The notes beneath the pieces are model-generated. The model had not been told where the DNA came from and searched no databases. It was given only the letters and a program-made list of their open reading frames with translations. 64,000 nt of DNA, taken from Candidatus Stoquefichus sp. SB1 (GTDB taxonomy: Bacteria > Bacillota_I > Bacilli_A > Erysipelotrichales > Coprobacillaceae). A program made the position numbers and the translations under genes. This document shows positions 8,445 through 17,225 of the stretch, piece by piece. Numbering within the stretch: the first letter of the stretch is position 1; the number at the start of each line of letters is the position of its first letter. The stretch lies in NCBI RefSeq assembly GCF_001244545.1, contig NZ_LN852694.1, positions 555,747 to 619,746 on the forward strand, read 5' to 3'.

Positions 8445-9110
8445 ATGAAAAGTTACGAAATTCAACTTGGACAAGAGGTTTATCATTATGATGTCATCTA
8501 TAAACGTATGACATCACTTCGCATGCGTGTTAAAGAGGGAAGAATTGTCGTGAGTGCACCTTATTATACACCACGTGCATTGATTGAAGATAATTTACGT
8601 CAATATCAAGAAAAGCTAATTCCACTCATACAGAATTATGAATCTTATGCATGTTATTGTGATCAGGGTTATGTTGATATTTTTGCTTGCCGTTATGTTT
8701 TAGTGAGCAGAGATGTAGGAAAATGGCAATGTGAGAAACATGGTCAATCTCTTTATGTTTATCATAGGCAAATTGAACAGTGTGTTGAAAAATATTTAAA
8801 ACAAGTTTTATTGGATTATATTGAAGAAAAAGTGATTGCATATTTGGCATATGATTTTGATTTGGATATGCCTCATATTGAAATTAAGAAATATAAAGGG
8901 CGTTGGGGCAGTTGTTATTATCAACAAAATAGAATTTCTTTTAATTTGTCCTTAGTACATTTAGAGAAAGATTTGATAGATTATGTGATTGTTCATGAAC
9001 TCACTCATTTTTTACAGGCAAATCATTCATCACAGTTTTATCAGGAAATTGAAAAGAGAATGCCAGATTATAAACAACGTATCAAAAGGTTAAAGGAGAA
9101 ACATGTATGA
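8445..9110 (+). CDS. YgjP/SprT-type M48-like metallopeptidase
   Basis: The 221-residue cytosolic protein carries the family signatures KGRWGSC (about 151-157), then VIVHELTHFLQANHSSQFY. In this the zinc motif is His184-Glu185-x-x-His188, with a third ligand at His194. This is the YgjP-like (DUF45) group of metallopeptidases; its substrates are unknown. The ATG has only a weak, distant AAGGAG site. The gene ends in an ATGA overlap with the SpoU methyltransferase gene, so the two are coupled. Confidence 0.88.
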   Translation: MKSYEIQLGQEVYHYDVIYKRMTSLRMRVKEGRIVVSAPYYTPRALIEDNLRQYQEKLIPLIQNYESYACYCDQGYVDIFACRYVLVSRDVGKWQCEKHGQSLYVYHRQIEQCVEKYLKQVLLDYIEEKVIAYLAYDFDLDMPHIEIKKYKGRWGSCYYQQNRISFNLSLVHLEKDLIDYVIVHELTHFLQANHSSQFYQEIEKRMPDYKQRIKRLKEKHV

Positions 9111-9832
9111 TTACATCTTTACAAAATGAAAAAATAAAAGAATTGATGAAACTCAAACAAAAGAAGTATCGTGATGAAATGAATTTGTTTTTAGTAGAAG
9201 GATTTCATTTGGTTGAAGAAGCTAGAAAGAATGGCTGTATTCAAACTCTCGTTACAACTTTAGATGATGATTTTGCTGAAGATACACTTTATGTATCTGA
9301 ATCTGTAATGAGTAAACTGGCTTTTACAAAATCACCTCAACCAATTATGGCAGTTTGTCAAAAAAACAATACTTCAAAAATATTGCAAGACGGAACAAGA
9401 TATTTATTGTTGGATAGAGTTCAAGACCCTGGAAATGTTGGGACAATTTTACGTTCAGCATTAGCTTTTGGATATGACCAAATCATTATGTCACTAGATT
9501 GTGTGGATTTATATAATGATAAAGTGATACGGGCAACTCAAGGAGCCCTTTTTCAGATGAATGTTTGCATAATGGATTTGAAAGATGCTATTGAATGTCT
9601 GAAGAAACAAAATGTTTTGGTTTATGGAACATGTTTGTTGAATGCGAAAAGCATTGATACATATTCAAATGAAAAAAAGATGGCTTTTGTAATGGGAAAT
9701 GAAGGACAAGGAGTTTCTCAGAATATTTTAGATTTATGTGATCAGCTTGTTTATATTCCTATTCAATCAGTTGAGTCATTAAATGTGGGTGTAGCAGCAG
9801 CTATTACTATGTATCATTTTAGAAATGAATAG
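9107..9832 (+). CDS. TrmH/SpoU-family RNA 2'-O-methyltransferase
   Basis: The 241-residue protein has an N-terminal substrate-binding region (SLQNEKIKELMKLKQKKYRD) and a C-terminal SPOUT knot domain. The three family motifs are DRVQDPGNVGTILRSA, VMGNEGQGV and IPIQSVESLNVGVAAAI. SPOUT enzymes of this type methylate ribose 2'-OH in rRNA or tRNA using S-adenosylmethionine; this one resembles Bacillus YsgA. Its place between sspI and pheST matches the Bacillus order, which supports orthology. The exact target nucleotide cannot be read from the sequence. Confidence 0.92.
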   Translation: MITSLQNEKIKELMKLKQKKYRDEMNLFLVEGFHLVEEARKNGCIQTLVTTLDDDFAEDTLYVSESVMSKLAFTKSPQPIMAVCQKNNTSKILQDGTRYLLLDRVQDPGNVGTILRSALAFGYDQIIMSLDCVDLYNDKVIRATQGALFQMNVCIMDLKDAIECLKKQNVLVYGTCLLNAKSIDTYSNEKKMAFVMGNEGQGVSQNILDLCDQLVYIPIQSVESLNVGVAAAITMYHFRNE

Positions 9833-9850
9833 TCAAAGGAGATAGCAATC

Positions 9851-10741
9851 ATGAGTGTTGATATAACGATTTATCAAAAGGGAATTTTTAAAAAGAAATT
9901 AAAGCTTCAAGATATTTTAATGGAGCAATTTGGCTATGGACGATACGATCAAAATTATGTTCTTGTTCCTGATGAAAGAAGTGAAAATGAAATCATTATT
10001 TATCATCCAGATCATATAGCAAGAGGAATAAGCGTTGTTTGGCATGAAGAGGAAACTTCGCAGGTGAGTTTACATATGCTTTTGCCAACGACAAATGAAG
10101 AAATTGATGATTTATATTGTTTGATTCAACATCTTTGTCGATTATGGAAAGCATCTACATTTGTACAGGATGGGACTGAAAGAAAACTGTCAGATATTGA
10201 AAAATTGAAATCAGAGATAAAAGAATTTAATTATGAAACTTTAAAAAGCTTTTTAACTGAACATGAAAATGGAAATTTCTTTTGTACTATGTGGCCTTAC
10301 TATTTCCGCTCTCAAGACGTTCACTATTGGCTTGAAGATAAATCTTTAAAGGCTTTTGCTAAGGATTTGCATCAGAATCAGCAACGTGATTTGTATTATG
10401 CAAATGCCCATATGTATCAGGATCCTCAAAAGAATATTTTAGGTGTTTATACAGTCACTGCAACTGTGGATACAGTGTTTCCATTAAAACCAATGGTTCC
10501 CATGTCTTGTATTAATTTTCAGACAGGAGAAAGTATTGAAGCTGATCGTTATGTGGTTGCATTGGTTTCTATTCAAAACAATAAAATGTTAGGAGATATT
10601 CCATTTGATGACTTTATTCATGAAATTTCTCATCATGAACTTCATGAGTTTGATAGTGAACATATTTTCTTTGAAGCTTTAAGTGAAGAAGAAATAGAGT
10701 CAATTTATTTAAAATATCATGCGGATTCTTCACTGTTATAA
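9851..10741 (+). CDS. Conserved hypothetical cytosolic protein, possibly DUF4299-like
   Basis: The protein has 296 residues with no signal peptide or membrane segment. It begins MSVDITIYQKGIFKKKLKLQDIL and shows an acidic, Trp/His-rich composition (VVWHEEETSQ, MWPYYFRSQDVHYW) with no catalytic motif that I recognise. Length and style recall the DUF4299 family of Firmicutes, but I cannot confirm this without a profile search. It follows the methyltransferase by 18 bases with a GGAG site, so it may be co-transcribed. The Phe T-box promoter begins a few bases after its stop. Confidence 0.65.
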   Translation: MSVDITIYQKGIFKKKLKLQDILMEQFGYGRYDQNYVLVPDERSENEIIIYHPDHIARGISVVWHEEETSQVSLHMLLPTTNEEIDDLYCLIQHLCRLWKASTFVQDGTERKLSDIEKLKSEIKEFNYETLKSFLTEHENGNFFCTMWPYYFRSQDVHYWLEDKSLKAFAKDLHQNQQRDLYYANAHMYQDPQKNILGVYTVTATVDTVFPLKPMVPMSCINFQTGESIEADRYVVALVSIQNNKMLGDIPFDDFIHEISHHELHEFDSEHIFFEALSEEEIESIYLKYHADSSLL

Positions 10742-10748
10742 AAAAGAC

Positions 10749-10778
10749 TTGTTTTTATGCTGATTTTTGGCTATAATA
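10749..10778 (+). promoter_or_regulatory. Promoter of the pheST T-box transcript
   Basis: TTGTTT (10749-10754), 18 bases, TATAAT (10773-10778). It lies just upstream of the T-box leader. Confidence 0.65.
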
Positions 10779-10784
10779 TGAAAA

Positions 10785-11003
10785 GTAAACACGATGAAGA
10801 GGACAAGTAGATAAAGAATTTGTAAAAGAGAGGAAAACAAAAGCTGAAAGTTTTCTTGCAATGCATTTATTGAATTCACCTTGGAGTGCGACTAATCATC
10901 GCCGTCAACACAACGTTACTGTGAATGAAGTGCATAACAATGACTTGTTATGAATTAGGATGGTACCGCGATTATAATCGTTCCTAGATGGAACGATTTT
11001 TTA
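10785..11003 (+). ncRNA. T-box riboswitch, phenylalanine specific
   Basis: The leader contains the T-box sequence AGGATGGTACCGCG (10957-10970), which pairs with uncharged tRNA. It also has a GATGAAGAGGACAAGTAG start typical of Stem I and a GAATTCACC specifier region whose TTC at 10875-10877 is a Phe codon. The terminator hairpin AATCGTTCC/GGAACGATT (10976-10998) is followed by T. The antiterminator would use the T-box bulge and the CGTTCC segment. Uncharged tRNA-Phe should promote readthrough into pheS. The codon match to the downstream gene supports the assignment. Confidence 0.95.
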
Positions 11004-11020
11004 TTTTGAAGGAGGATATT

Positions 11021-12055
11021 ATGGACGAACTATTAAAGATTCAAGAAGAAGCACTTGGAAAAATCAATGATTGTCAATCTTTAAAAGATTTAAATGATTT
11101 AAGAGTCTTCTATTTAGGAAAAAAGGGACCAATGCAAGCTGCTATGAAGTCAATGAAAGATATGACAAAAGAAGAAAGAGCAGCGTTTGGACAAGTTTCT
11201 AATAAAGTGAAACAAGATTTGACTGCTGCTATTGAAGAGAAAAAACAGGTTTTAGAAGAAGCTGAAATGAATGAAAAATTAAAACATGAAAGAATAGATA
11301 TTACATTACCAAGTTATGCTTTACCACTTGGCAGTGTTCATCCTTTATCAATGGTGAGAGAAGAATTAGAAGACTTATTTATTGGAATGGGTTATTCTGT
11401 TGCTGAAGGTCCAGAAGTAGAAAGTGATCATTTTAATTTTGAGTTAATGAATTTACCAAAAGGACATCCAGCAAGAGATATGCAGGATACATTATATATT
11501 GATGAAAATACTTTAATGAGGACACATACATCTCCTGTTCAGGCCCGTACGATGTTAGAGGCGAATGGTCAAGGTCCAATTAAGATTATTTGTCCAGGTA
11601 AGACTTATCGTAGAGATGATGATGATGCAACGCATTCTCATCAATTTAGTCAATGTGAAGGGTTGGTTATTGATAAAAATATTACGATGGCTGATTTAAA
11701 AGGAACATTGGAATTGTTTGCAAAAAAGATGTTTGGAGAAAAACGAGAAATTCGTTTAAGACCTTCTTATTTCCCATTTACAGAACCAAGTGTAGAAGTT
11801 GATATTTCTTGTCACAATTGTGAAGGGAAAGGGTGCCCAATGTGTAAATATACAGGTTGGATTGAAATCTTAGGAGCTGGAATGGTTAATCCTAAAGTTC
11901 TAGAGATGTGTGGTTTTGATCCAGAAGTTTATCAAGGTTTTGCTTTTGGGATAGGATTAGAACGTGTTGCAATGTTAAAATATGGTATTGATAATATTAG
12001 AAATTTCTATAGTGGTGATTTAAGATTCTTAAATCAGTTTACAAGAAAGGATTAG
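11021..12055 (+). CDS. pheS: Phenylalanine-tRNA ligase alpha subunit
   Basis: The protein is 344 residues from the ATG at 11021, which has AAGGAGG upstream. The frame is open from 10988, but that earlier ATG falls inside the T-box terminator hairpin. An N-terminal coiled-coil domain is followed by a class II synthetase core: the motif 2 region around [22 protein letters not shown] and motif 3 [15 protein letters not shown]. It forms an alpha2-beta2 tetramer with PheT that charges tRNA-Phe. A Cys-rich stretch ([17 protein letters not shown]) looks like a zinc-knuckle-like insertion seen in some bacterial PheS. pheT starts 3 bases after the stop. Confidence 0.97.
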   Translation: MDELLKIQEEALGKINDCQSLKDLNDLRVFYLGKKGPMQAAMKSMKDMTKEERAAFGQVSNKVKQDLTAAIEEKKQVLEEAEMNEKLKHERIDITLPSYALPLGSVHPLSMVREELEDLFIGMGYSVAEGPEVESDHFNFELMNLPKGHPARDMQDTLYIDENTLMRTHTSPVQARTMLEANGQGPIKIICPGKTYRRDDDDATHSHQFSQCEGLVIDKNITMADLKGTLELFAKKMFGEKREIRLRPSYFPFTEPSVEVDISCHNCEGKGCPMCKYTGWIEILGAGMVNPKVLEMCGFDPEVYQGFAFGIGLERVAMLKYGIDNIRNFYSGDLRFLNQFTRKD

Positions 12056-12058
12056 TGT

Positions 12059-14449
12059 ATGGAAGCAAGTTTAAAATTATTAAATCAATATGTAAAAGTT
12101 GATGATTTTTCAGCAGATGAAGTGGCTGCAAAGTTAACATCAATTGGACATGAAGTTGAAGGAATGCATGTTTTTGCAAGAGGTGATAAGCTTGTTGTTG
12201 GTTATGTTCAAACAAAAACAGCACACCCAGATTCTGATCATTTGAATGTTTGTCAAGTGGAAGTGAAACCTGGTCAAGTTACACAAATCGTTTGTGGGGC
12301 TCCTAATGTGGAAGCAGGTCAAAAGGTTATTGTGGCATTGCCTGGATGCGATTTGGGAGAAGGTTTTAAAATTAAGGAAAGTCAAGTGCGCGGAGTTGAT
12401 TCTAATGGAATGATTTGTTCTATTGCTGAGTTAGGAATCGAACAGCGTCTTTTAAAAGAAGAGGATAAAGCTGGCATTCATGTTTTGGATGATGATGCAC
12501 CAATTGGTGAAGATGCTTTAAAATACATGGGATATGATGATACAATCTTAGAAATTGGTTTAACACCTAATCGTTCTGACTGTATGGCTATGATTTCATT
12601 GGCATATGAAGTAGGGGCTTTATTAAATCGTGAAGTGAAATTACCTGAAATTGTTTTGATGGATGAATTAGAAAGCAAGATTCAAGTGAGTGTTGAAACT
12701 GATCTGTGTCCTTTCTTTGGGGCAAAGTTGGTTAAAGGTGTAAAGACCAAAGAATCACCTGAATGGTTAAGAACAGCATTATTAGCAAGTGGTGTGAAAC
12801 CTATTAATAATATTGTTGATATATCTAACTTTGTTATGATTGAAACTGGACAGCCAATTCATATGTATGATTATGATAAATTAAAAACAAAAGGTTTTGT
12901 GATTAAAACTGGATTTCATCAAAAAGCCACATTATTGGATGAACAGGAATATGATATTTTACCTGAAGATATTATTGTCTCAACTGATGATGGAATTGGT
13001 TGCGTGGCTGGTGTCATGGGAGCCAATGATACGAAGATTGATGAGAATACAGTTAATATTGTGATTGAGGCTGCCACTTTTGATGGACCTACATTGAGAA
13101 ATACAGCACGTCGTATGAATTTATTAACTGATGCATCTCAACATTATATTAAAGGGGCTATTGATACAGCCAATACAGAGCGTGTTTTAAATCGTTGTGC
13201 ATCTTTATTGAAAGATTTAGCTGATGCTAAGGAAATCTATAAGAGTGTGACAACACCTTATACACCACAAGAGAAAGTCATTTCATTAACAACTTCAAGA
13301 GTTAATGGTTTACTTGGAACATCAATTAGTACTGAAACAATTGCTGATATTTTTACAAGATTACATTTTACGTATCAGTTAGAAGGAGAAAACTTCCGTG
13401 TGAGTGTACCAACATATCGTAACGATATGACAATGGATGCTGATTTAATTGAAGAAGTTGCCAGAATGTATGGATATGATTATATTCCTAGTACTCTTCC
13501 ATATATGGAAATGACAAAAGGGGCATTGAATCCAGTTCAAGATAAGACAAAATATATTAGACATTTATTAGCTGATTTAGGATTACATGAAGTTGTCACA
13601 TATACTTTAACATCACCTCATTTTGTTAATGATTTTAATTTATTCCATTCATCTGATACTATTGAATTAATGATGCCTTTGGGTGAAGAAAGAAGTGTTA
13701 CAAGAAAATCTGTCATTCCTTCATTGTTGCAGGCTATTAATTATAATAATTCACATGCCCATAAAGATGTTTGTATTTATGAACTATCAAATACATATTC
13801 AAAAGATACAGAAATTCAGACTTTAACTATTGCTTGCTCAGGTATGTATCAAAATGTATCTTGGTTACAAGTGAACCAAAAAGCTGATTTCTATTTGGTT
13901 AAAGGATTTGTTGAAACAATCTTTAAGAAATTGTGTATTGAGGAATCTAGATATGTCTTAGAACGTGTTGAAGAAGATAATTCTTATTTCCATCCAGGAA
14001 GAAGCGGCTATATTAAAATGGGTAAAGAAATCGTTGGGGTCATAGGAGAAATTCATCCACGTATGGCGAAAAAATATGATGTAAAAGATACATTTGTCGC
14101 TGAATTAAATCTATCAGTATTATTGAATTTAAAAACAAGAGCACTCAAATTTACACCGATTCCACAATATCCATCAGTGACAAGAGATATTGCTTTGGTA
14201 ATGGATGAAGATATTCCAACATATGATGTTGTACGTTCTATTCAAAAGGCAAGTAAACGATTGATTTCTAAAACAGAAATTTTTGATGTTTATGTTGGTG
14301 AACATATTGAGGAAGGGAAAAAGTCAGTTGCAATTGCTTTAACATTCCAAGATAATACTAAGACTTTAGATGATGAAACAATTAATGGTGTTATGGAAAA
14401 TATTCTTGCAGTTGTGGCAAAAGAATATAATGCTCATTTACGTGCATAA
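12059..14449 (+). CDS. pheT: Phenylalanine-tRNA ligase beta subunit
   Basis: The 796-residue protein has the usual bacterial PheT length and domain order: an N-terminal tRNA-binding OB domain (about 40-150), the B3/B4 editing domain that clears mischarged Tyr-tRNA (about 200-380), B5 (about 405-475), the catalytic-like core, and a C-terminal ferredoxin-fold anticodon-binding domain (about 700-796, starting near FTPIPQYPSVTRDIALV). It is 3 bases from pheS and shares the T-box control. A terminator follows. Several short minus-strand frames inside it are shadows. Confidence 0.97.
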   Translation: MEASLKLLNQYVKVDDFSADEVAAKLTSIGHEVEGMHVFARGDKLVVGYVQTKTAHPDSDHLNVCQVEVKPGQVTQIVCGAPNVEAGQKVIVALPGCDLGEGFKIKESQVRGVDSNGMICSIAELGIEQRLLKEEDKAGIHVLDDDAPIGEDALKYMGYDDTILEIGLTPNRSDCMAMISLAYEVGALLNREVKLPEIVLMDELESKIQVSVETDLCPFFGAKLVKGVKTKESPEWLRTALLASGVKPINNIVDISNFVMIETGQPIHMYDYDKLKTKGFVIKTGFHQKATLLDEQEYDILPEDIIVSTDDGIGCVAGVMGANDTKIDENTVNIVIEAATFDGPTLRNTARRMNLLTDASQHYIKGAIDTANTERVLNRCASLLKDLADAKEIYKSVTTPYTPQEKVISLTTSRVNGLLGTSISTETIADIFTRLHFTYQLEGENFRVSVPTYRNDMTMDADLIEEVARMYGYDYIPSTLPYMEMTKGALNPVQDKTKYIRHLLADLGLHEVVTYTLTSPHFVNDFNLFHSSDTIELMMPLGEERSVTRKSVIPSLLQAINYNNSHAHKDVCIYELSNTYSKDTEIQTLTIACSGMYQNVSWLQVNQKADFYLVKGFVETIFKKLCIEESRYVLERVEEDNSYFHPGRSGYIKMGKEIVGVIGEIHPRMAKKYDVKDTFVAELNLSVLLNLKTRALKFTPIPQYPSVTRDIALVMDEDIPTYDVVRSIQKASKRLISKTEIFDVYVGEHIEEGKKSVAIALTFQDNTKTLDDETINGVMENILAVVAKEYNAHLRA

Positions 14450-14450
14450 T

Positions 14451-14473
14451 AAAAGGGACATTGTCCCTTTTTG
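14451..14473 (+). terminator. Intrinsic terminator of pheST
   Basis: AAAAGGGACA directly followed by TTGTCCCTTTTT; a short hairpin two bases after the pheT stop. Confidence 0.85.
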
Positions 14474-14498
14474 AATATAAGAGGAAGAGGATTAAGAA

Positions 14499-15917
14499 AT
14501 GAGGAAAATAAGCAAGAGAGGCTATTTAACGATGGCTAGTATTGTTGTTTTGGTAGGATTGATTTATTGTTATTATCAAAGAAGTCATATGAATATTATT
14601 CATAATGGAAAAATTGATTTAGAAGTTGGTGAAAGTTTAACATTTGAAGCTGTTGAGTACTTAGATTTGTTATTTTATCTCCCTTTTGAAAAGAATCAGA
14701 TTTCAAAAGAGGCAAAAGTTCATTTTGAAAATATGGAATATTTAAATGAAGAAAAACAATCTCCCGCTATTGGTCAATATCAGGCATCTGTTGTTTACCG
14801 TGATAAGACATATCCTTTTGTGTTAAATGTTCAAGACACACAAGCACCTGTTATAACATGTGAAAAGGAAATTGCTTATCAAGATATGACATTTGAGGTC
14901 AATAAATGGATTCAAGTCACTGATAATTCGCAGGAGTCATGTCAGGTGAAGATCATTCGTTCTGATGTGGATACACAAAAAATAGGAAAATATACAATTG
15001 AGGTTGAAGCCATAGATTCATCTCAAAATAAAGCCCATGAAATTTTAGAAGTTCAAGTGGTTGATAAAACAGCGCCAGATATTACTTATTCAAATGAACT
15101 TGTCCTTTTAGGGGAAACCTTTGATCCATTGAAAAATGTGAAAGCCATTGATAATTTAGATGGTGATTGTACATCCTTATTGAAAGTGAATGGAAATGTT
15201 AATACTCAAAAAGCTGGGATTTATCCATTGACTTATGAAGTGGTAGATCAGACAGGAAATAAAGCAGAAGTTGAGCGACGAGTTGTTGTTGCAAATAAAG
15301 AGCATAAAATAAATGGGATTCCAATGATTTTACAAAATCCTGGTTATTATAATGGATGTGAATCAGCATCATCTACAATGCTCCTTCAATATCATGGCTT
15401 TGATATTTCAATGAAATCAATGGTGAATCAAGTTCCAACAATTGCTTTAGAAAATAAGAATGGTAGACTTTATGGTGCTGATCCACAAGTTGCTTTTACT
15501 GGAAGTATGAGTAGAGAAGGATATGGTATCTATTGTCAGCCAATGGTTAGTGTGATAGAAAAAATTGTAAAAAAACAAAATGGTCAGCAAAAAGTTGTTA
15601 ACTTAACAGGTTCTTCAGTTGATGAGTTACTTGCTTATGTTGCAATGGATTGTCCTGTTCAAGTTTGGGCAACTGCTAGTATGACTGATGCTAAATATTC
15701 ATCAATAAAAAAGTGGTATGTGAAAACATTGGATGGAGAATATACAGACAAAGTTATTTCTTTTCCAATAGCTGAACATTCATTATTATTGGTTGGTTAT
15801 AATGAAAACTATGTTTTCATGCATGATCCATTACAGGGAGTCAGACAATATTCTCGTAAAGCTTTTGAAAAAGCTTATCAGAGTATGGGAAGTCAAGCTT
15901 TAACAATAATAAAATAA
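14499..15917 (+). CDS. Membrane-anchored C39-like cysteine peptidase with Ig-like domains
   Basis: The 472-residue protein has an N-terminal membrane anchor (about 10-26) and then extracellular beta domains. At least two (about 113-188 and 190-265) have the DUF5011/Ig-like pattern DTQAPVIT...DNSQ...DKTAPDITY...AIDNLDGDCT. The C-terminal domain (about 270-472) is a C39-like peptidase: Cys287 in YNGCESASSTMLLQYHG, His427 in AEHSLLLVGYNENYVFMHDP, and Asp443. Such proteins are cell-surface peptidases of unknown substrate. Unlike bacteriocin-export C39 domains, it is not fused to an ABC transporter. It is a single-gene unit between terminators. Confidence 0.85.
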   Translation: MRKISKRGYLTMASIVVLVGLIYCYYQRSHMNIIHNGKIDLEVGESLTFEAVEYLDLLFYLPFEKNQISKEAKVHFENMEYLNEEKQSPAIGQYQASVVYRDKTYPFVLNVQDTQAPVITCEKEIAYQDMTFEVNKWIQVTDNSQESCQVKIIRSDVDTQKIGKYTIEVEAIDSSQNKAHEILEVQVVDKTAPDITYSNELVLLGETFDPLKNVKAIDNLDGDCTSLLKVNGNVNTQKAGIYPLTYEVVDQTGNKAEVERRVVVANKEHKINGIPMILQNPGYYNGCESASSTMLLQYHGFDISMKSMVNQVPTIALENKNGRLYGADPQVAFTGSMSREGYGIYCQPMVSVIEKIVKKQNGQQKVVNLTGSSVDELLAYVAMDCPVQVWATASMTDAKYSSIKKWYVKTLDGEYTDKVISFPIAEHSLLLVGYNENYVFMHDPLQGVRQYSRKAFEKAYQSMGSQALTIIK

Positions 15918-15942
15918 GATTGCACAGTTGCAATCTTTTTTT
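15912..15942. terminator. Bidirectional terminator between convergent genes
   Basis: AAGATTGCA, CAGT, TGCAATCTT has a T run on the plus-strand side and A/T-rich sequence on the other. It serves the C39-like gene (+) and probably the ThrE-type pair (-). Confidence 0.8.
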
Positions 15943-16396
15943 ACTCAACATTTACAAAATCTTTCATTTTGATTCGCTTATAAACTTGAAAAGCAGTTGA
16001 TGATATTAATATGGCAAGGGCAATGGAGATACCAATGCCTAAAGTTGATAGAAAACTTTCCATGAATAGATCATTTAATCCTTGAACAGCATAAAGCATA
16101 GTGTAATAAATGCCACTTCCAGGAACGAGTGGGAAACAACCGACAATAATAAAAATTGTTGCAGGTGCCTTATAAATACGAGCCATCATTTCAGCGAGCA
16201 GAGAAACACAAAGCATAGCAATAAAGCTTTGTAAAAATGTATTATGCAAAAATTGAGTTGCTAAATAAATAACCCATCCTAAAGTTCCAATCAAAGAGCC
16301 AATAAAAGCAAATTTGATATTTTTATGAATTCTAAAAATAAATGTAAAACCTAAACAACCTACAAATGCTGATAAGCATTGAATGAATTCTTGCAT
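15941..16396 (-). CDS. Threonine/serine exporter subunit, ThrE_2/YjjB-like
   Basis: The 151-residue membrane protein has four or five hydrophobic segments and the YjjB-type motif IFIIVGCFPLVPGSGIYYTM, typical of the short half of split ThrE exporters (DUF3815). It follows the long half by one base in the same direction. Together they would form the equivalent of the fused ThrE threonine/serine exporter of Corynebacterium. In Enterobacteria the related YjjPB pair exports succinate, so the substrate here is not certain. Confidence 0.87.
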   Translation of the reverse strand: MQEFIQCLSAFVGCLGFTFIFRIHKNIKFAFIGSLIGTLGWVIYLATQFLHNTFLQSFIAMLCVSLLAEMMARIYKAPATIFIIVGCFPLVPGSGIYYTMLYAVQGLNDLFMESFLSTLGIGISIALAILISSTAFQVYKRIKMKDFVNVE

Positions 16397-16397
16397 A

Positions 16398-17150
16398 CTA
16401 TGCTCCTTTCAGTAACATCATCATAATACCAACACCAATGGCGATACTTGCTGCAATTAAGATAGCTTCAATCATACGGGAAAGTCCTGATACAAAATCA
16501 CCACCAATAATATCTCTCAAACTATTTGTGATCGCAATTCCAGGCACCAATAACATTAATGTTCCTGTTATAACAGATTGTTGGTCAGCTATTAAATTCA
16601 TTTTCAAAGCAATAATGGCAATCGTTGATAAGACCATGCTAGAGAGAATTGTTCGAACAATTCCATTCATATTTAACATTTCCATTAAGTAAATGAAAAA
16701 GTATAAAACAAAGCCAATAAATGCTGACACAATCATTTCATTAAAGCCACCACCAAAGAAAAGACAAAACATAGCAGCAGAAACAATATAACCAATTAAA
16801 ATCAATTGAAAATTAAGCTTTTGAGATTTGATTTCATTAATCTTTTGACGAATATCAGAAGCATCTAACTCCTGATTGCTGATTTTACGGACTAAATTAT
16901 TTAATTCATAGAGATGATCTAAATGCGTTCGATTGGTACGAGAGCGTTTAGATGAGTGGTAGGGAGTCCCATCATGTAGTGTCAGTGATAATGTAAAATA
17001 GGTTGGAATAGCAAAAACTTCGACATTTTGAAAACCTAATCCTTCACACATACGTTGTAAAGATTCTTCAACACGGTATATTTCTGCACCATGTTTTAAT
17101 AATAAATAACCTATCTCATTAATCAGTTCTAAAGTTTCTATATCGTTCAT
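16398..17150 (-). CDS. Threonine/serine exporter subunit, ThrE/YjjP-like
   Basis: The 250-residue protein has a soluble N-terminal domain (about 1-110) carrying the DUF1212/ThrE motifs LLKHGAEIYRVEESL and FAIPTYFTLSLTLHDG, then five hydrophobic segments with LVPGIAITNSLRDIIGGD, a family hallmark. It is the long half of a split ThrE/YjjP-YjjB exporter and precedes its partner by one base. The plus-strand frame at 16438-16692 is a shadow of this gene. Confidence 0.9.
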   Translation of the reverse strand: MNDIETLELINEIGYLLLKHGAEIYRVEESLQRMCEGLGFQNVEVFAIPTYFTLSLTLHDGTPYHSSKRSRTNRTHLDHLYELNNLVRKISNQELDASDIRQKINEIKSQKLNFQLILIGYIVSAAMFCLFFGGGFNEMIVSAFIGFVLYFFIYLMEMLNMNGIVRTILSSMVLSTIAIIALKMNLIADQQSVITGTLMLLVPGIAITNSLRDIIGGDFVSGLSRMIEAILIAASIAIGVGIMMMLLKGA

Positions 17151-17183
17151 GCTTACACCTCACAATACTCATTTATACCATAA

Positions 17184-17210
17184 AATAAGAGGTCTGCCTA
17201 GCCCTCTTTG
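17184..17210 (-). terminator. Possible terminator after tmcAL
   Basis: On the minus strand AGAGG, a 10-base loop and CCTCT are followed by TTATTTTA. The stem is short and the T run imperfect, so the call is weak. Confidence 0.45.
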
Positions 17211-17225
17211 TAAGAAAATGAAATT

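Noticed and set aside
16438..16692. Plus-strand open frame
   Set aside because: It lies wholly inside the ThrE/YjjP-like gene on the other strand, has no ribosome binding site and no recognisable product.
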